Origin: Candidatus Bipolaricaulota bacterium
GTDB taxonomy: Bacteria > Bipolaricaulota > Bipolaricaulia > RBG-16-55-9
Assembly: GCA_018609825.1 (NCBI GenBank)
Contig: JAHEOA010000027.1
Coordinates: forward strand, 1-14,665
DNA length: 14,665 nt
Direction: 5' to 3'
Notes under the pieces: model-generated
Database searches by the model: none
What the model saw: the letters and a program-made list of their open reading frames with translations, nothing else
Told to the model about the DNA's origin: nothing
Translations under genes and position numbers: made by a program
In this document: one piece after another, positions 1 to 6,629 of the stretch
Layout of the letters: every line of letters starts with the position of its first letter
Position numbering within the stretch: position 1 is the first letter of the stretch

Positions 1-2
1 AG

Positions 3-140
3 ATGGCCGGCGGCCAGGCGGTCACGTGGAATTTGCCCATGGCCGGGTCGATCCTGGCCGCGCTGCCGACCGTGATCATCTACATCATCTTCGGCCGCTA
101 CTTCATCCGCGGCCTGTTGGCCGGATCCGTGAAGGGATAA
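3..140 (+). CDS. Sugar ABC transporter permease, C-terminus (5'-truncated)
   Basis: The window opens inside an open frame that ends at TAA 138-140; 45 residues from an internal Met are readable, and the true start lies left of the window. The tail ([20 protein letters not shown], then [16 protein letters not shown]) is the classic end of MalG-type binding-protein-dependent permeases: a last hydrophobic membrane segment followed by a short cytoplasmic tail with the R-G-L-x-A-G-x-V-K-G signature. Such proteins form the membrane channel for sugar import with a second permease, a solute-binding protein and an ATPase. The next gene starts 3 bases after the stop, so it is probably co-transcribed with the downstream gal genes and the substrate may be a galactoside; that substrate is inferred from context only. 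Confidence 0.9.
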   Translation: MAGGQAVTWNLPMAGSILAALPTVIIYIIFGRYFIRGLLAGSVKG

Positions 141-143
141 CGC

Positions 144-1259
144 ATGAACAACGGCGCACGCCAAGAGTTCTCTCGCAAGCACCAACGGATCGTGTCTTTC
201 CTGCAACAGCATGGTCTCGACGCCGTGCTGCTCGGGACGCGGGCCCACTTCGCTTGGGCCACAGGCGGGCGCGACAATCACGTCGTCCAGGGAAGCGAGA
301 ACGGATTCGCCCAACTGCTCGTCGCGCGCGAGCGGGCGTATCTGCTCGCAACCGACATCGAGATGCCGCGTCTCGAAGACGAGGAGTTGACGGGACTGAG
401 CGTCGAGTCACTCGCCATGCCTTGGCACGCGGAGGACGTGCTGGCCACCGTTCAGAACCTGGGCTTCGATCCGGAACGGGTGCGAAGCGACATTCCCTCC
501 TTCGGCGTGGCCCCGCTGTCGGGCGACTTCGACCGGCTGCGCTATCAGTTGACCCCGCACGAACGGTCCCGCTATCGCCAACTTGGCGCGGATGCCCGAG
601 ACGTCGTCGAAGAGATCTGCGGCGAGGTTCTGCCGGGATGGACCGAGCATGACGTCGCGGGTGAGGTCGAAGGGGCGCTCGTGGCCGAGGGCATGATCCC
701 GAGCGTCCTGTTGGTCGGCTCAGACGAGCGGGCCTACCGCTACCGCCACCCGATCCCCAAGGCCAAGCCGATCGATCGTTATGTCATGGTCGTCGTTTGC
801 GCTCGGCGTCACGGGCTGGTTGCCAACCTGACGCGATGCGTCCATTTCGGCGAGCCGCCGTCCGAGCTGCGGGAGCGCTTCGAGGCCGCGACGCACGTCG
901 ACGCCCGCATGATCCGGGCCACTCGGGTGGGCGTCCCCGTTGCAGAGGTCTTTCAGGAAGCCGTGGACGGCTATCGGGACGTCGGGTTCGACGGCGAGTG
1001 GAAGCTTCACCATCAGGGCGGCGCCACGGGCTACGCCGAGCGGGAATATCTCGCGACGCCCGAGGCCGAGGAGACGGTTCTTGACGGGCAAGCGTTCGCG
1101 TGGAATCCGTCGATCCAGGGCAGCAAATCCGAGGACACGATCCTCGCGAGCGACGCCGAAGGGATCGAGCGTATCACCGACCCCGGCGCCGGTTGGCCGA
1201 CCCGAGTCCACACGGTGGACGGGGTCGATATCGCTCGACCGGATCTGCTGGTGCGATGA
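144..1259 (+). CDS. M24-fold (creatinase/aminopeptidase P-like) protein, probably not a metallopeptidase
   Basis: This 371-residue protein has the two-part M24 layout: a creatinase-like N-terminal domain (about 1-145) and a pita-bread C-terminal domain (about 150-350). Fold landmarks are visible: RHPIP (201-205), LTRCVHFG (229-236), HHQGG (289-293), AWNPSI (319-324) and the EDT that carries the last canonical glutamate (E330). M24 metallopeptidases bind two metals through Asp, Asp, His, Glu, Glu. Here the first Asp site reads VVVCA (216-220), the second is Asn228, the His position reads GGATG (292-296) and the first Glu is Asn321, so about four of five ligands are missing. It may be a binding or scaffold protein, or an enzyme using the fold without metals, as creatinase does. 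The start is supported by GAAGGGA at 131-137. It lies 3 bases after the permease and its stop overlaps the next ATG (ATGA). Confidence 0.88.
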   Translation: MNNGARQEFSRKHQRIVSFLQQHGLDAVLLGTRAHFAWATGGRDNHVVQGSENGFAQLLVARERAYLLATDIEMPRLEDEELTGLSVESLAMPWHAEDVLATVQNLGFDPERVRSDIPSFGVAPLSGDFDRLRYQLTPHERSRYRQLGADARDVVEEICGEVLPGWTEHDVAGEVEGALVAEGMIPSVLLVGSDERAYRYRHPIPKAKPIDRYVMVVVCARRHGLVANLTRCVHFGEPPSELRERFEAATHVDARMIRATRVGVPVAEVFQEAVDGYRDVGFDGEWKLHHQGGATGYAEREYLATPEAEETVLDGQAFAWNPSIQGSKSEDTILASDAEGIERITDPGAGWPTRVHTVDGVDIARPDLLVR

Positions 1260-1381
1260 GGCCGGAACGACGCCGCGACCCAAGGCTGATCAAGTCGGTC
1301 GAAACCAAGGACGACGGCCGTCGGATCGTCTACTACGACCGCCCCGCCGACTCCCCCACAGAAACGGACGACGATGGCTGA
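1256..1381 (+). CDS. Small 41-residue protein coupled to galT
   Basis: A short frame starts at an ATG overlapping the previous stop (ATGA, 1256-1259) and ends 8 bases inside galT. It encodes 41 residues, begins MRPERRRDPRLIKSVETKDD and is very polar: a basic N-terminal half, then a RRIVYYDRP stretch, then an acidic tail rich in Asp, Glu and Thr. There is no signal peptide, membrane segment or cysteine. I do not recognise a family. Reality is supported by overlaps at both ends, by otherwise being the only gap in a zero-gap operon, and by the fact that galT has no good ribosome-binding site of its own, so galT translation would plausibly depend on ribosomes finishing this frame. It could be a genuine small protein or mainly a coupling leader. 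Confidence 0.6.
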   Translation: MRPERRRDPRLIKSVETKDDGRRIVYYDRPADSPTETDDDG

Positions 1382-2336
1382 GCTGCGCTGGCATCCGCTC
1401 CTGCGCGAGTGGACGATCGTCGCCGATGAACGCCAAGCGCGGCCCGTGTTGCCCGAAGGGAGCTGCCCGCTCTGCCCCGGCGTCCTCGAGCTTCCCCGAG
1501 ATTATCACATCGCCAGCTTCGAGAACCGTTTCCCCTCCTTGCGTCCAGACCCTCGATCGCCCGACATCGATGGGGATGAGCTCTACCGCGTTCGACCCAA
1601 CGAGGGCATCTGCGAGGTGCTCGTGTATTGCTCAGAGCACGACCGCGAGCCCTCGCAGCTCGGCATCTCCCAACTGACAGACTTGGTCGAGGTCTGGGTC
1701 GATCGAACGCGTGACCTGGCGCGATACGCGTTTGTGGACTGCGTCTTCATCTTTGAGAATCGCGGCGAGGACGTCGGCGTCACGCTCCACCATCCGCACG
1801 GCCAGATCTACGGGTTCCCCTACGTGCCGCCGATCGTCGAGCGCGAACTTCACAGCGCTCAGGCCTATTTCGCCGATCATGGCGTCCGTTTGTTCGATGC
1901 CATGCTCGAGCGAGAACGGGCTTGCGGGGAGCGCGTCATCTTCGATGATGAGGACTTCATCGCGTTCGTGCCGTTCTTCGCCCGCTATCCGTATGAAGTG
2001 CACCTCTACGCCGCGTCGCCCGTGCCCGATTTGCGCGCGCTGGCAACCGAGCAATACCAACCGCTGGCCCGCGCGCTCAAGACGGTTCGGCTCAAATACG
2101 ACGCGCTCTTTGGCGCGCCGCTGCCGCACATGATGGTGCTCCATCAGGCGCCCGTCGACGGAGGCGACTACGATCACTACCGCTTCCATATCGAGTTCTA
2201 TCCGCTCCAACGGGCCGCGGATAAGCTGAAGTATCGAGCCGGGGTGGAGAGCGGAGCCGGGACATTTACCGTGGACATCTCCCCCGAGACCATGGCCCGC
2301 GAGCTGAGGTCCATCGATGTCGATATCAACGCCTGA
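1374..2336 (+). CDS. galT: Galactose-1-phosphate uridylyltransferase
   Basis: GalT transfers UMP from UDP-glucose to galactose-1-phosphate, making UDP-galactose and glucose-1-phosphate in the cytoplasmic Leloir pathway. The 320 residues contain the histidine-triad signature HPHGQ at 140-144, with His142 as the expected uridylylated nucleophile, inside the well-conserved block ENRGEDVGVTLHHPHGQIYG. The N-terminal CPLC (Cys31, Cys34), His89 and His140 match the usual zinc-site positions. The C-terminal block around YDHYRFHIEFYP (266-277) is also typical. It is slightly shorter than the E. coli enzyme. The start ATG lies inside the preceding small ORF without an obvious Shine-Dalgarno, suggesting translational coupling. 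Its last 20 bases overlap galK. Confidence 0.97.
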   Translation: MAELRWHPLLREWTIVADERQARPVLPEGSCPLCPGVLELPRDYHIASFENRFPSLRPDPRSPDIDGDELYRVRPNEGICEVLVYCSEHDREPSQLGISQLTDLVEVWVDRTRDLARYAFVDCVFIFENRGEDVGVTLHHPHGQIYGFPYVPPIVERELHSAQAYFADHGVRLFDAMLERERACGERVIFDDEDFIAFVPFFARYPYEVHLYAASPVPDLRALATEQYQPLARALKTVRLKYDALFGAPLPHMMVLHQAPVDGGDYDHYRFHIEFYPLQRAADKLKYRAGVESGAGTFTVDISPETMARELRSIDVDINA

Positions 2337-3477
2337 TCTGATCGAGCGATTCGGGCGACGGTTCGGGGCATGCCCGACCGTCCATGCCCAAGCGCCGGGC
2401 CGCGTCAACCTGATCGGCGAACACACCGACTACAACGACGGACTCGTGCTGCCCATCGGCATCGACCGCACGACGCACTGTCTGCTGAACGCCCGTTCCG
2501 ACGCGACGATCGAGCTCTATGCGGACGGCTACGATGCGACGCATCACGCCTCGCTTGCGCCGTTGGCGCCGCAAGGCCAGTGGAGCGACTACGCGCTCGG
2601 CGTCGTCCACGAACTCCATCAATCGGGCTATGCGCTCACGGGCTTTGAGGCGTTCGTCGCCAGCGATGTCCCCATTGGTGCGGGTTTGTCGAGTTCGGCG
2701 GCGTTGGAGATGGCGGTCGCCTGCGGGCTCGTCGCGCTGTTCAACTTGGAGATATCGGCGCTTGAGCTGATCCGACATTGCCAGCGCGCGGAGAACGACT
2801 TCGTCGGCACGCGCTGCGGAATCATGGATCAATACGTCGCCTGCCATGCCGAGATCGACCACGCGGTCTACTTGGACGCGCGAACGTTGCACCACGAGTT
2901 GATCCCGATCAACATGCCTCGGACGTCATTGCTGGTGGTCGACACGGGTGTGCAGCATGAACTGGCGTCGGGTGAGTACAACAAGCGCCGCGAGGAGTGC
3001 GAGGAAAGCGTCCGTCGGCTTCGAGAGCGCGACCCGTCGATCCGCGCGCTGCGCGACGTCACGCCCGAGTCTCTCGACGCACATCGCGGTGCTCTGCCCG
3101 ATCCGTTGGACCGACGGGTTCGCCACATTGTGGAGGAGAACCGACGCGTGAAAGCGACCGTCGACGCCCTGCGAGCCGGAGACCGAGCGCGCGTTGGCGA
3201 GTTGTTCTACGCCTCACACGCGAGCCTGCGCGACCTGTACGAGGTCAGTGCCCCCGAGCTCGACCATCTGGTTGACTTGGCCCAGGAGGCCAACGCCGTC
3301 GGCGCACGCATGACCGGAGGCGGCTTCGGTGGCGCGACGATCCATCTGGTTCGGGACGACGAGATCGACGAATACGAGGCGTTCGTGACGGAGCGCTACC
3401 GGGAACGGTTCCAGCACACCCCGACGATCTTCCAGGTGCGACCCGGCGAGGGCGCCAAGGCTGAACCCCTTGATTGA
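2317..3477 (+). CDS. galK: Galactokinase
   Basis: GalK phosphorylates alpha-D-galactose at C1 using ATP, the step before GalT. All GHMP-kinase landmarks are visible in 386 residues: the galactokinase signature GRVNLIGEHTDYNDG (28-42), with Arg29 and the sugar-binding EHTD; the phosphate-binding glycine/serine loop GAGLSSSAALEM (121-132); the catalytic Asp171 in CGIMDQ; and the third motif MTGGGFGGATI near residue 330. Length is normal for bacterial GalK. The ATG is preceded by TGAGGT within galT and overlaps galT by 20 bases, so the two are coupled and should be made together. A Gfo/Idh/MocA dehydrogenase follows after 14 bases. Confidence 0.98.
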   Translation: MSISTPDLIERFGRRFGACPTVHAQAPGRVNLIGEHTDYNDGLVLPIGIDRTTHCLLNARSDATIELYADGYDATHHASLAPLAPQGQWSDYALGVVHELHQSGYALTGFEAFVASDVPIGAGLSSSAALEMAVACGLVALFNLEISALELIRHCQRAENDFVGTRCGIMDQYVACHAEIDHAVYLDARTLHHELIPINMPRTSLLVVDTGVQHELASGEYNKRREECEESVRRLRERDPSIRALRDVTPESLDAHRGALPDPLDRRVRHIVEENRRVKATVDALRAGDRARVGELFYASHASLRDLYEVSAPELDHLVDLAQEANAVGARMTGGGFGGATIHLVRDDEIDEYEAFVTERYRERFQHTPTIFQVRPGEGAKAEPLD

Positions 3478-3491
3478 GGAGTTGATTCGCA

Positions 3492-4499
3492 ATGACGGAA
3501 GCACTGACGTGGGGCATTCTGAGCACGGCCAACATCGCCTCGAAGGCGCTCGTGCCCGCGCTGCACGAGACCGACGTCGCCGAACTGACGGCCGTGGCGA
3601 GCCGCGACGAGGCGAAGGCCCGACAATGGGCGGGCGCACACGGCATTGCTCGGGCCCACGGCAGCTACGAGGCATTGTTGGACGATGCCGAGATTGACGC
3701 CGTCTACAACCCGCTGCCGAACCATCTCCACAAGGAATGGACGATCAAGGCGGCCGAGGCGGGCAAGCACGTGCTGTGCGAGAAGCCGCTCGGGCTGGAC
3801 GCTGACGAGTGCCGCGACATGATCGCGGCCTGTCGTCGCAACGACGTCGTGCTCATGGAAGCGTTCATGTATCGCTATCATGCCCAGTTTCGTCGGTTGA
3901 GGGAGCTCGTCCGTCACGGAGCCATCGGGGAGCCGTCGCTCGTGCGGGCGTCGTTCAGTTTCCCCTTGGCGTCCCTCAATCGACCGGAGAACATCCGCTG
4001 GCAGCCCGACATGGGCGGTGGCAGCCTCATGGACGTCGGCTGCTACTGCGTTAACGTCGCCAGGGGGCTGTTTGACGATGATCCCCTCCGCGTCTTCGCT
4101 CGGTCGTTCCAACATCCGGACTTCCCACCCGTGGACGCCCAACTCCAAGGGCTTCTGCAGTTTCCGGGGGATCGGATCGCGATGATCGATGCAAGCTTCC
4201 TGCTCAACGCGCAACAGACGACCGAGATCAGCGGATCCGACGGCCTCATTCGGGCCAACGGGCTTTTCAATCCCCAGAGCCCGAACGTCTATCTGCAGGT
4301 CGCGGAAGGGACCGACGTCCGCACTGAGACGTTTGATCCGCGGTATCGGTTCCACCGCCAAATCGAGCATTTCACAGCGTGCGTTCGCGAGGGGCGAACG
4401 CCCGAGACCGACGGCAAGCAGGCGGTCGGCAACATGCGCACGATCGAGGCGCTGCTGACGTCGGCACGGACGGGACAATCCGTCGACCTCGCTGGCTAG
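3492..4499 (+). CDS. Gfo/Idh/MocA family NAD(P)-dependent oxidoreductase
   Basis: This 335-residue cytoplasmic dehydrogenase begins with a Rossmann strand-loop (WGILSTANIASKALVPAL, 7-24), carries the family EKPLG motif at 97-101 (Lys98 is the conserved catalytic/structural lysine) and continues into the alpha/beta domain with MEAFMYRYHAQF (122-133). The second-domain signature is GGSLMDVGCYCVN (176-188), where Tyr185 replaces the His usual in inositol-dehydrogenase-like members. This points to the dihydrodiol/xylose/1,5-anhydrofructose-type branch rather than IolG. The substrate is probably a sugar or sugar derivative but cannot be named. GAGGAG at 3476-3481 gives a good ribosome-binding site overlapping the galK stop. 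It is the last gene of the gal operon, suggesting an alternative oxidative use of galactose or a related sugar (inference). Confidence 0.93.
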   Translation: MTEALTWGILSTANIASKALVPALHETDVAELTAVASRDEAKARQWAGAHGIARAHGSYEALLDDAEIDAVYNPLPNHLHKEWTIKAAEAGKHVLCEKPLGLDADECRDMIAACRRNDVVLMEAFMYRYHAQFRRLRELVRHGAIGEPSLVRASFSFPLASLNRPENIRWQPDMGGGSLMDVGCYCVNVARGLFDDDPLRVFARSFQHPDFPPVDAQLQGLLQFPGDRIAMIDASFLLNAQQTTEISGSDGLIRANGLFNPQSPNVYLQVAEGTDVRTETFDPRYRFHRQIEHFTACVREGRTPETDGKQAVGNMRTIEALLTSARTGQSVDLAG

Positions 4500-4578
4500 A
4501 GGGGTTGGTCAACGGGTCGGTAAAGGGAGTGTCGGATAAGCGGCAAACCACGATCCGTTGGCGCCATCGCTTCATCCG

Positions 4579-5751
4579 CTATCGGTCCGCTGACAGCTCC
4601 TGCACCGCCACGAACGTCCGCTCCTCGGCAGATGCCAGAATGGCGTCCGAGACGACGGCCGCTCGATAGCCATCCTCGAACGTCGCGCCGTCGGGCCCAA
4701 TCGAGCGATCGTTGACGATGCAGTCGAGCAGATGAGCGATCTCGTGGACGAACGTGTGCTCCCAGCCGAGGATGTGCCCGCGCGGCCACCAGTGTTTCAG
4801 CCAGGGATGATCATCCTCGGTGACGAGTACGTTGTGGAAGCCGCGCGTCTCGGGCGGTGTGTCGCCTTCCCAGTAGACGTTCAGCTCGTTGAGCCGTTCC
4901 AGGCTGAACTGAAGGCTTCCCTTTTCGCCGTTGATCTCGATTATCTGGTGATTCTTGCGGCCCGAGGCGACACGACTGGCCTCCAACGTTCCGATGGCGC
5001 CTCCAGCAAACTCGATCGCGGCTGAGAACGCATCGTCGACGCTGACCCCGCCCGGTCCGGAGCCGTCGGCCCAAGGCCGCTCGGCGGTGAACGTCTGCGC
5101 GAGCGCCCCGACGCGCGTGATCTCGCCGACCAGGAAGCGAGCCAGATCGATGATATGAGCCCCGAGATCGCCGAGGGCCCCACTGCCGGCGGTCTCGCGC
5201 TGGTGGCGCCAGGTCATGGGATGGTTCGGGTCCACCAATGACTCCTGCAGATAGCGGGCCCGAAAGTGATAGATACGGCCCAAAGCTCCGCTCTGGATGA
5301 GTTCGCGGGCTTGGCGCAACGCGGGAACGAAGCGGTAATTGAAGCCCGTCATGTGCTTCACGTTGGCCCGTTCGGCGGCGTCCCACATCGCCTTCGCTTC
5401 GCGGGCGTCCCGTGCCAACGGCTTCTCGCAAAGCACGTGCTTGCCCGCTTCAGCGGCCGCGATGGACGGCTCGGCATGCCGGTGATTCGGGCCGCCGTTG
5501 TCGAGAAGTTGGACGTCATCGTGGGCCAGCAGCTCGCGCCAGTCGGTATAGGCTCGGTCATAGCCGTAGCGTTCGGCGGCATGCTGAACGGCCGCTTCGT
5601 CTCGCCCTGCGATGGCGACGAGCTTGGGAAACGCCGGCGGCGGATCCCACATATAAGCCAGTTTCTTGAACGCATTGGTGTGCGCCTTGCCCATGAAGGC
5701 GTAGCCGAGCATGCCAACACCCATATGGGGAATCGCCGACCGATCGGTCAT
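4579..5751 (-). CDS. Gfo/Idh/MocA family oxidoreductase, inositol-dehydrogenase-like
   Basis: The 390-residue protein starts with a GVGMLG nucleotide-binding turn (11-16), has CEKPLA at 108-113 with the family lysine Lys110, and shows the full catalytic signature GALGDLGAHIIDLARFL (191-207), with Asp195, His199 and Asp202 in the D-x-G-x-H-x-x-D arrangement typical of inositol and glucoside dehydrogenases. It probably oxidises a cyclitol or sugar derivative with NAD(P); the exact substrate is not readable. I chose the ATG at 5751 over an in-frame TTG nine bases upstream because GAGGG sits about nine bases before the ATG but directly against the TTG. It is a single gene, convergent with the other Gfo/Idh/MocA gene (79 bases apart) and divergent from the SDR gene. 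Only limited sequence similarity is apparent between the two Gfo/Idh/MocA proteins, so this is not a recent duplication. Confidence 0.93.
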   Translation of the reverse strand: MTDRSAIPHMGVGMLGYAFMGKAHTNAFKKLAYMWDPPPAFPKLVAIAGRDEAAVQHAAERYGYDRAYTDWRELLAHDDVQLLDNGGPNHRHAEPSIAAAEAGKHVLCEKPLARDAREAKAMWDAAERANVKHMTGFNYRFVPALRQARELIQSGALGRIYHFRARYLQESLVDPNHPMTWRHQRETAGSGALGDLGAHIIDLARFLVGEITRVGALAQTFTAERPWADGSGPGGVSVDDAFSAAIEFAGGAIGTLEASRVASGRKNHQIIEINGEKGSLQFSLERLNELNVYWEGDTPPETRGFHNVLVTEDDHPWLKHWWPRGHILGWEHTFVHEIAHLLDCIVNDRSIGPDGATFEDGYRAAVVSDAILASAEERTFVAVQELSADR

Positions 5752-5792
5752 GACTCGCAACCCTCGCTTTCCGGATCCACCCTGTCTGATCG

Positions 5793-5822
5793 TCGACAGC
5801 GCTCGGGTGCCGAGTGTATGCT
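5793..5822 (+). promoter_or_regulatory. Candidate promoter for the SDR gene with an embedded inverted repeat
   Basis: TCGACA (5793-5798) and TATGCT (5817-5822) are separated by 18 bases and match sigma-70 boxes at 5/6 and 4/6. The spacer holds a perfect CTCGG-GTG-CCGAG inverted repeat (5802-5814), a possible operator. The predicted transcript would begin near 5829, leaving a leader of about 48 bases. Read by eye only. Confidence 0.4.
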
Positions 5823-5876
5823 ACCTTCGTCGACGGAACCAAGCATGGAATCGCTCTATCCTTGGGAGGGATGCGC

Positions 5877-6605
5877 GTGACGTTTGACGGGAAAGTGACG
5901 ATCGTAACGGGAGCCAGCACCGGCGTCGGGCTCGCGGTGGCCAAACGGTTTGCGGAAGGTGGGAGTCATGTTGTCTTAGCGGCTCGATCTCCCGAAGATC
6001 TCGATCGGGCACAGTCGGCCGTGGAACAGCTGGGCGTTGAAGCGCTCTCGGTCCCCACAGACATCAGCGACCGCGAGCAGTGCTTTGCGCTGATTGAGCA
6101 GACGATGGAGCGCTTCGGGCGCGTCGATGGTCTGGTCAACAACGCCGGCATCGGGCTCTACAAACCCGTCGAGGACGTTCTGCCGGAGGATCTGGACAAG
6201 ACGCTCTCGGTCAACTTCCGCGGGGCGATGTACTGCGCTCAGGCCGCCTACAATCAGATGCGCGAGCAGGGCTCCGGGCACATCATCAACGTCGCGTCGA
6301 TTGCCGGCAAGACGGGACTGCCCGGGGAAAGCGCCTACAACGCCTCGAAGTTCGCCATGGTCGGCTTCGGGCAGAGCCTCAAAAAGGAAGCGATCCACCA
6401 TGGGGTTCGCGTGGACAACGTCTGTCCCGGCGGCATCGACACGCCGTTCTGGGAGAAAGTCCCCCATCCGCCGGACACGTCCAACTTCCTGACGGCCGAT
6501 GACGTCGCCGGGTTGGTGGCCTACATAGCCAGCACGTCGGCGCGCATGGTCTTCGACGACATCACGGTCAACCCGAGAAATGAGTTCATCGAGCGCTTTG
6601 CCTGA
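5877..6605 (+). CDS. Short-chain dehydrogenase/reductase (SDR)
   Basis: This is a classical SDR of 242 residues. It has the cofactor-binding TGASTGVG (11-18), NNAG (88-91), Asn113 and the catalytic Ser141-Tyr154-Lys158 set in YNASK. It would reduce or oxidise a hydroxyl or carbonyl group with NAD(P)H in the cytoplasm; SDR substrates cannot be assigned from these motifs. The start is a choice: GTG at 5877 sits 6-7 bases after GGGAGGG, whereas the in-frame ATG at 5871 directly abuts that Shine-Dalgarno, and the GTG at 5814 lies inside the candidate promoter. It stands alone, divergent from the Gfo/Idh/MocA gene and ending 24 bases from the end of convergent alaS. It is too short and lacks the motif pattern for GalE, so it does not complete the Leloir set. 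Confidence 0.92.
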   Translation: MTFDGKVTIVTGASTGVGLAVAKRFAEGGSHVVLAARSPEDLDRAQSAVEQLGVEALSVPTDISDREQCFALIEQTMERFGRVDGLVNNAGIGLYKPVEDVLPEDLDKTLSVNFRGAMYCAQAAYNQMREQGSGHIINVASIAGKTGLPGESAYNASKFAMVGFGQSLKKEAIHHGVRVDNVCPGGIDTPFWEKVPHPPDTSNFLTADDVAGLVAYIASTSARMVFDDITVNPRNEFIERFA

Positions 6606-6629
6606 TTCGGTCCTGGGAACGAGCGAGGA

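Noticed and set aside
5814..5876. Upstream GTG and ATG starts for the SDR gene
   Set aside because: The 5814 start lies inside the candidate promoter and the 5871 ATG directly abuts the Shine-Dalgarno; GTG 5877 has correct spacing and gives a normal SDR N-terminus.
5877..6605. SDR gene as UDP-galactose 4-epimerase (galE)
   Set aside because: At 242 residues with a TGASTGVG motif and YNASK it is a classical SDR; GalE is an extended SDR of about 330 residues with a GGxGxxG motif.
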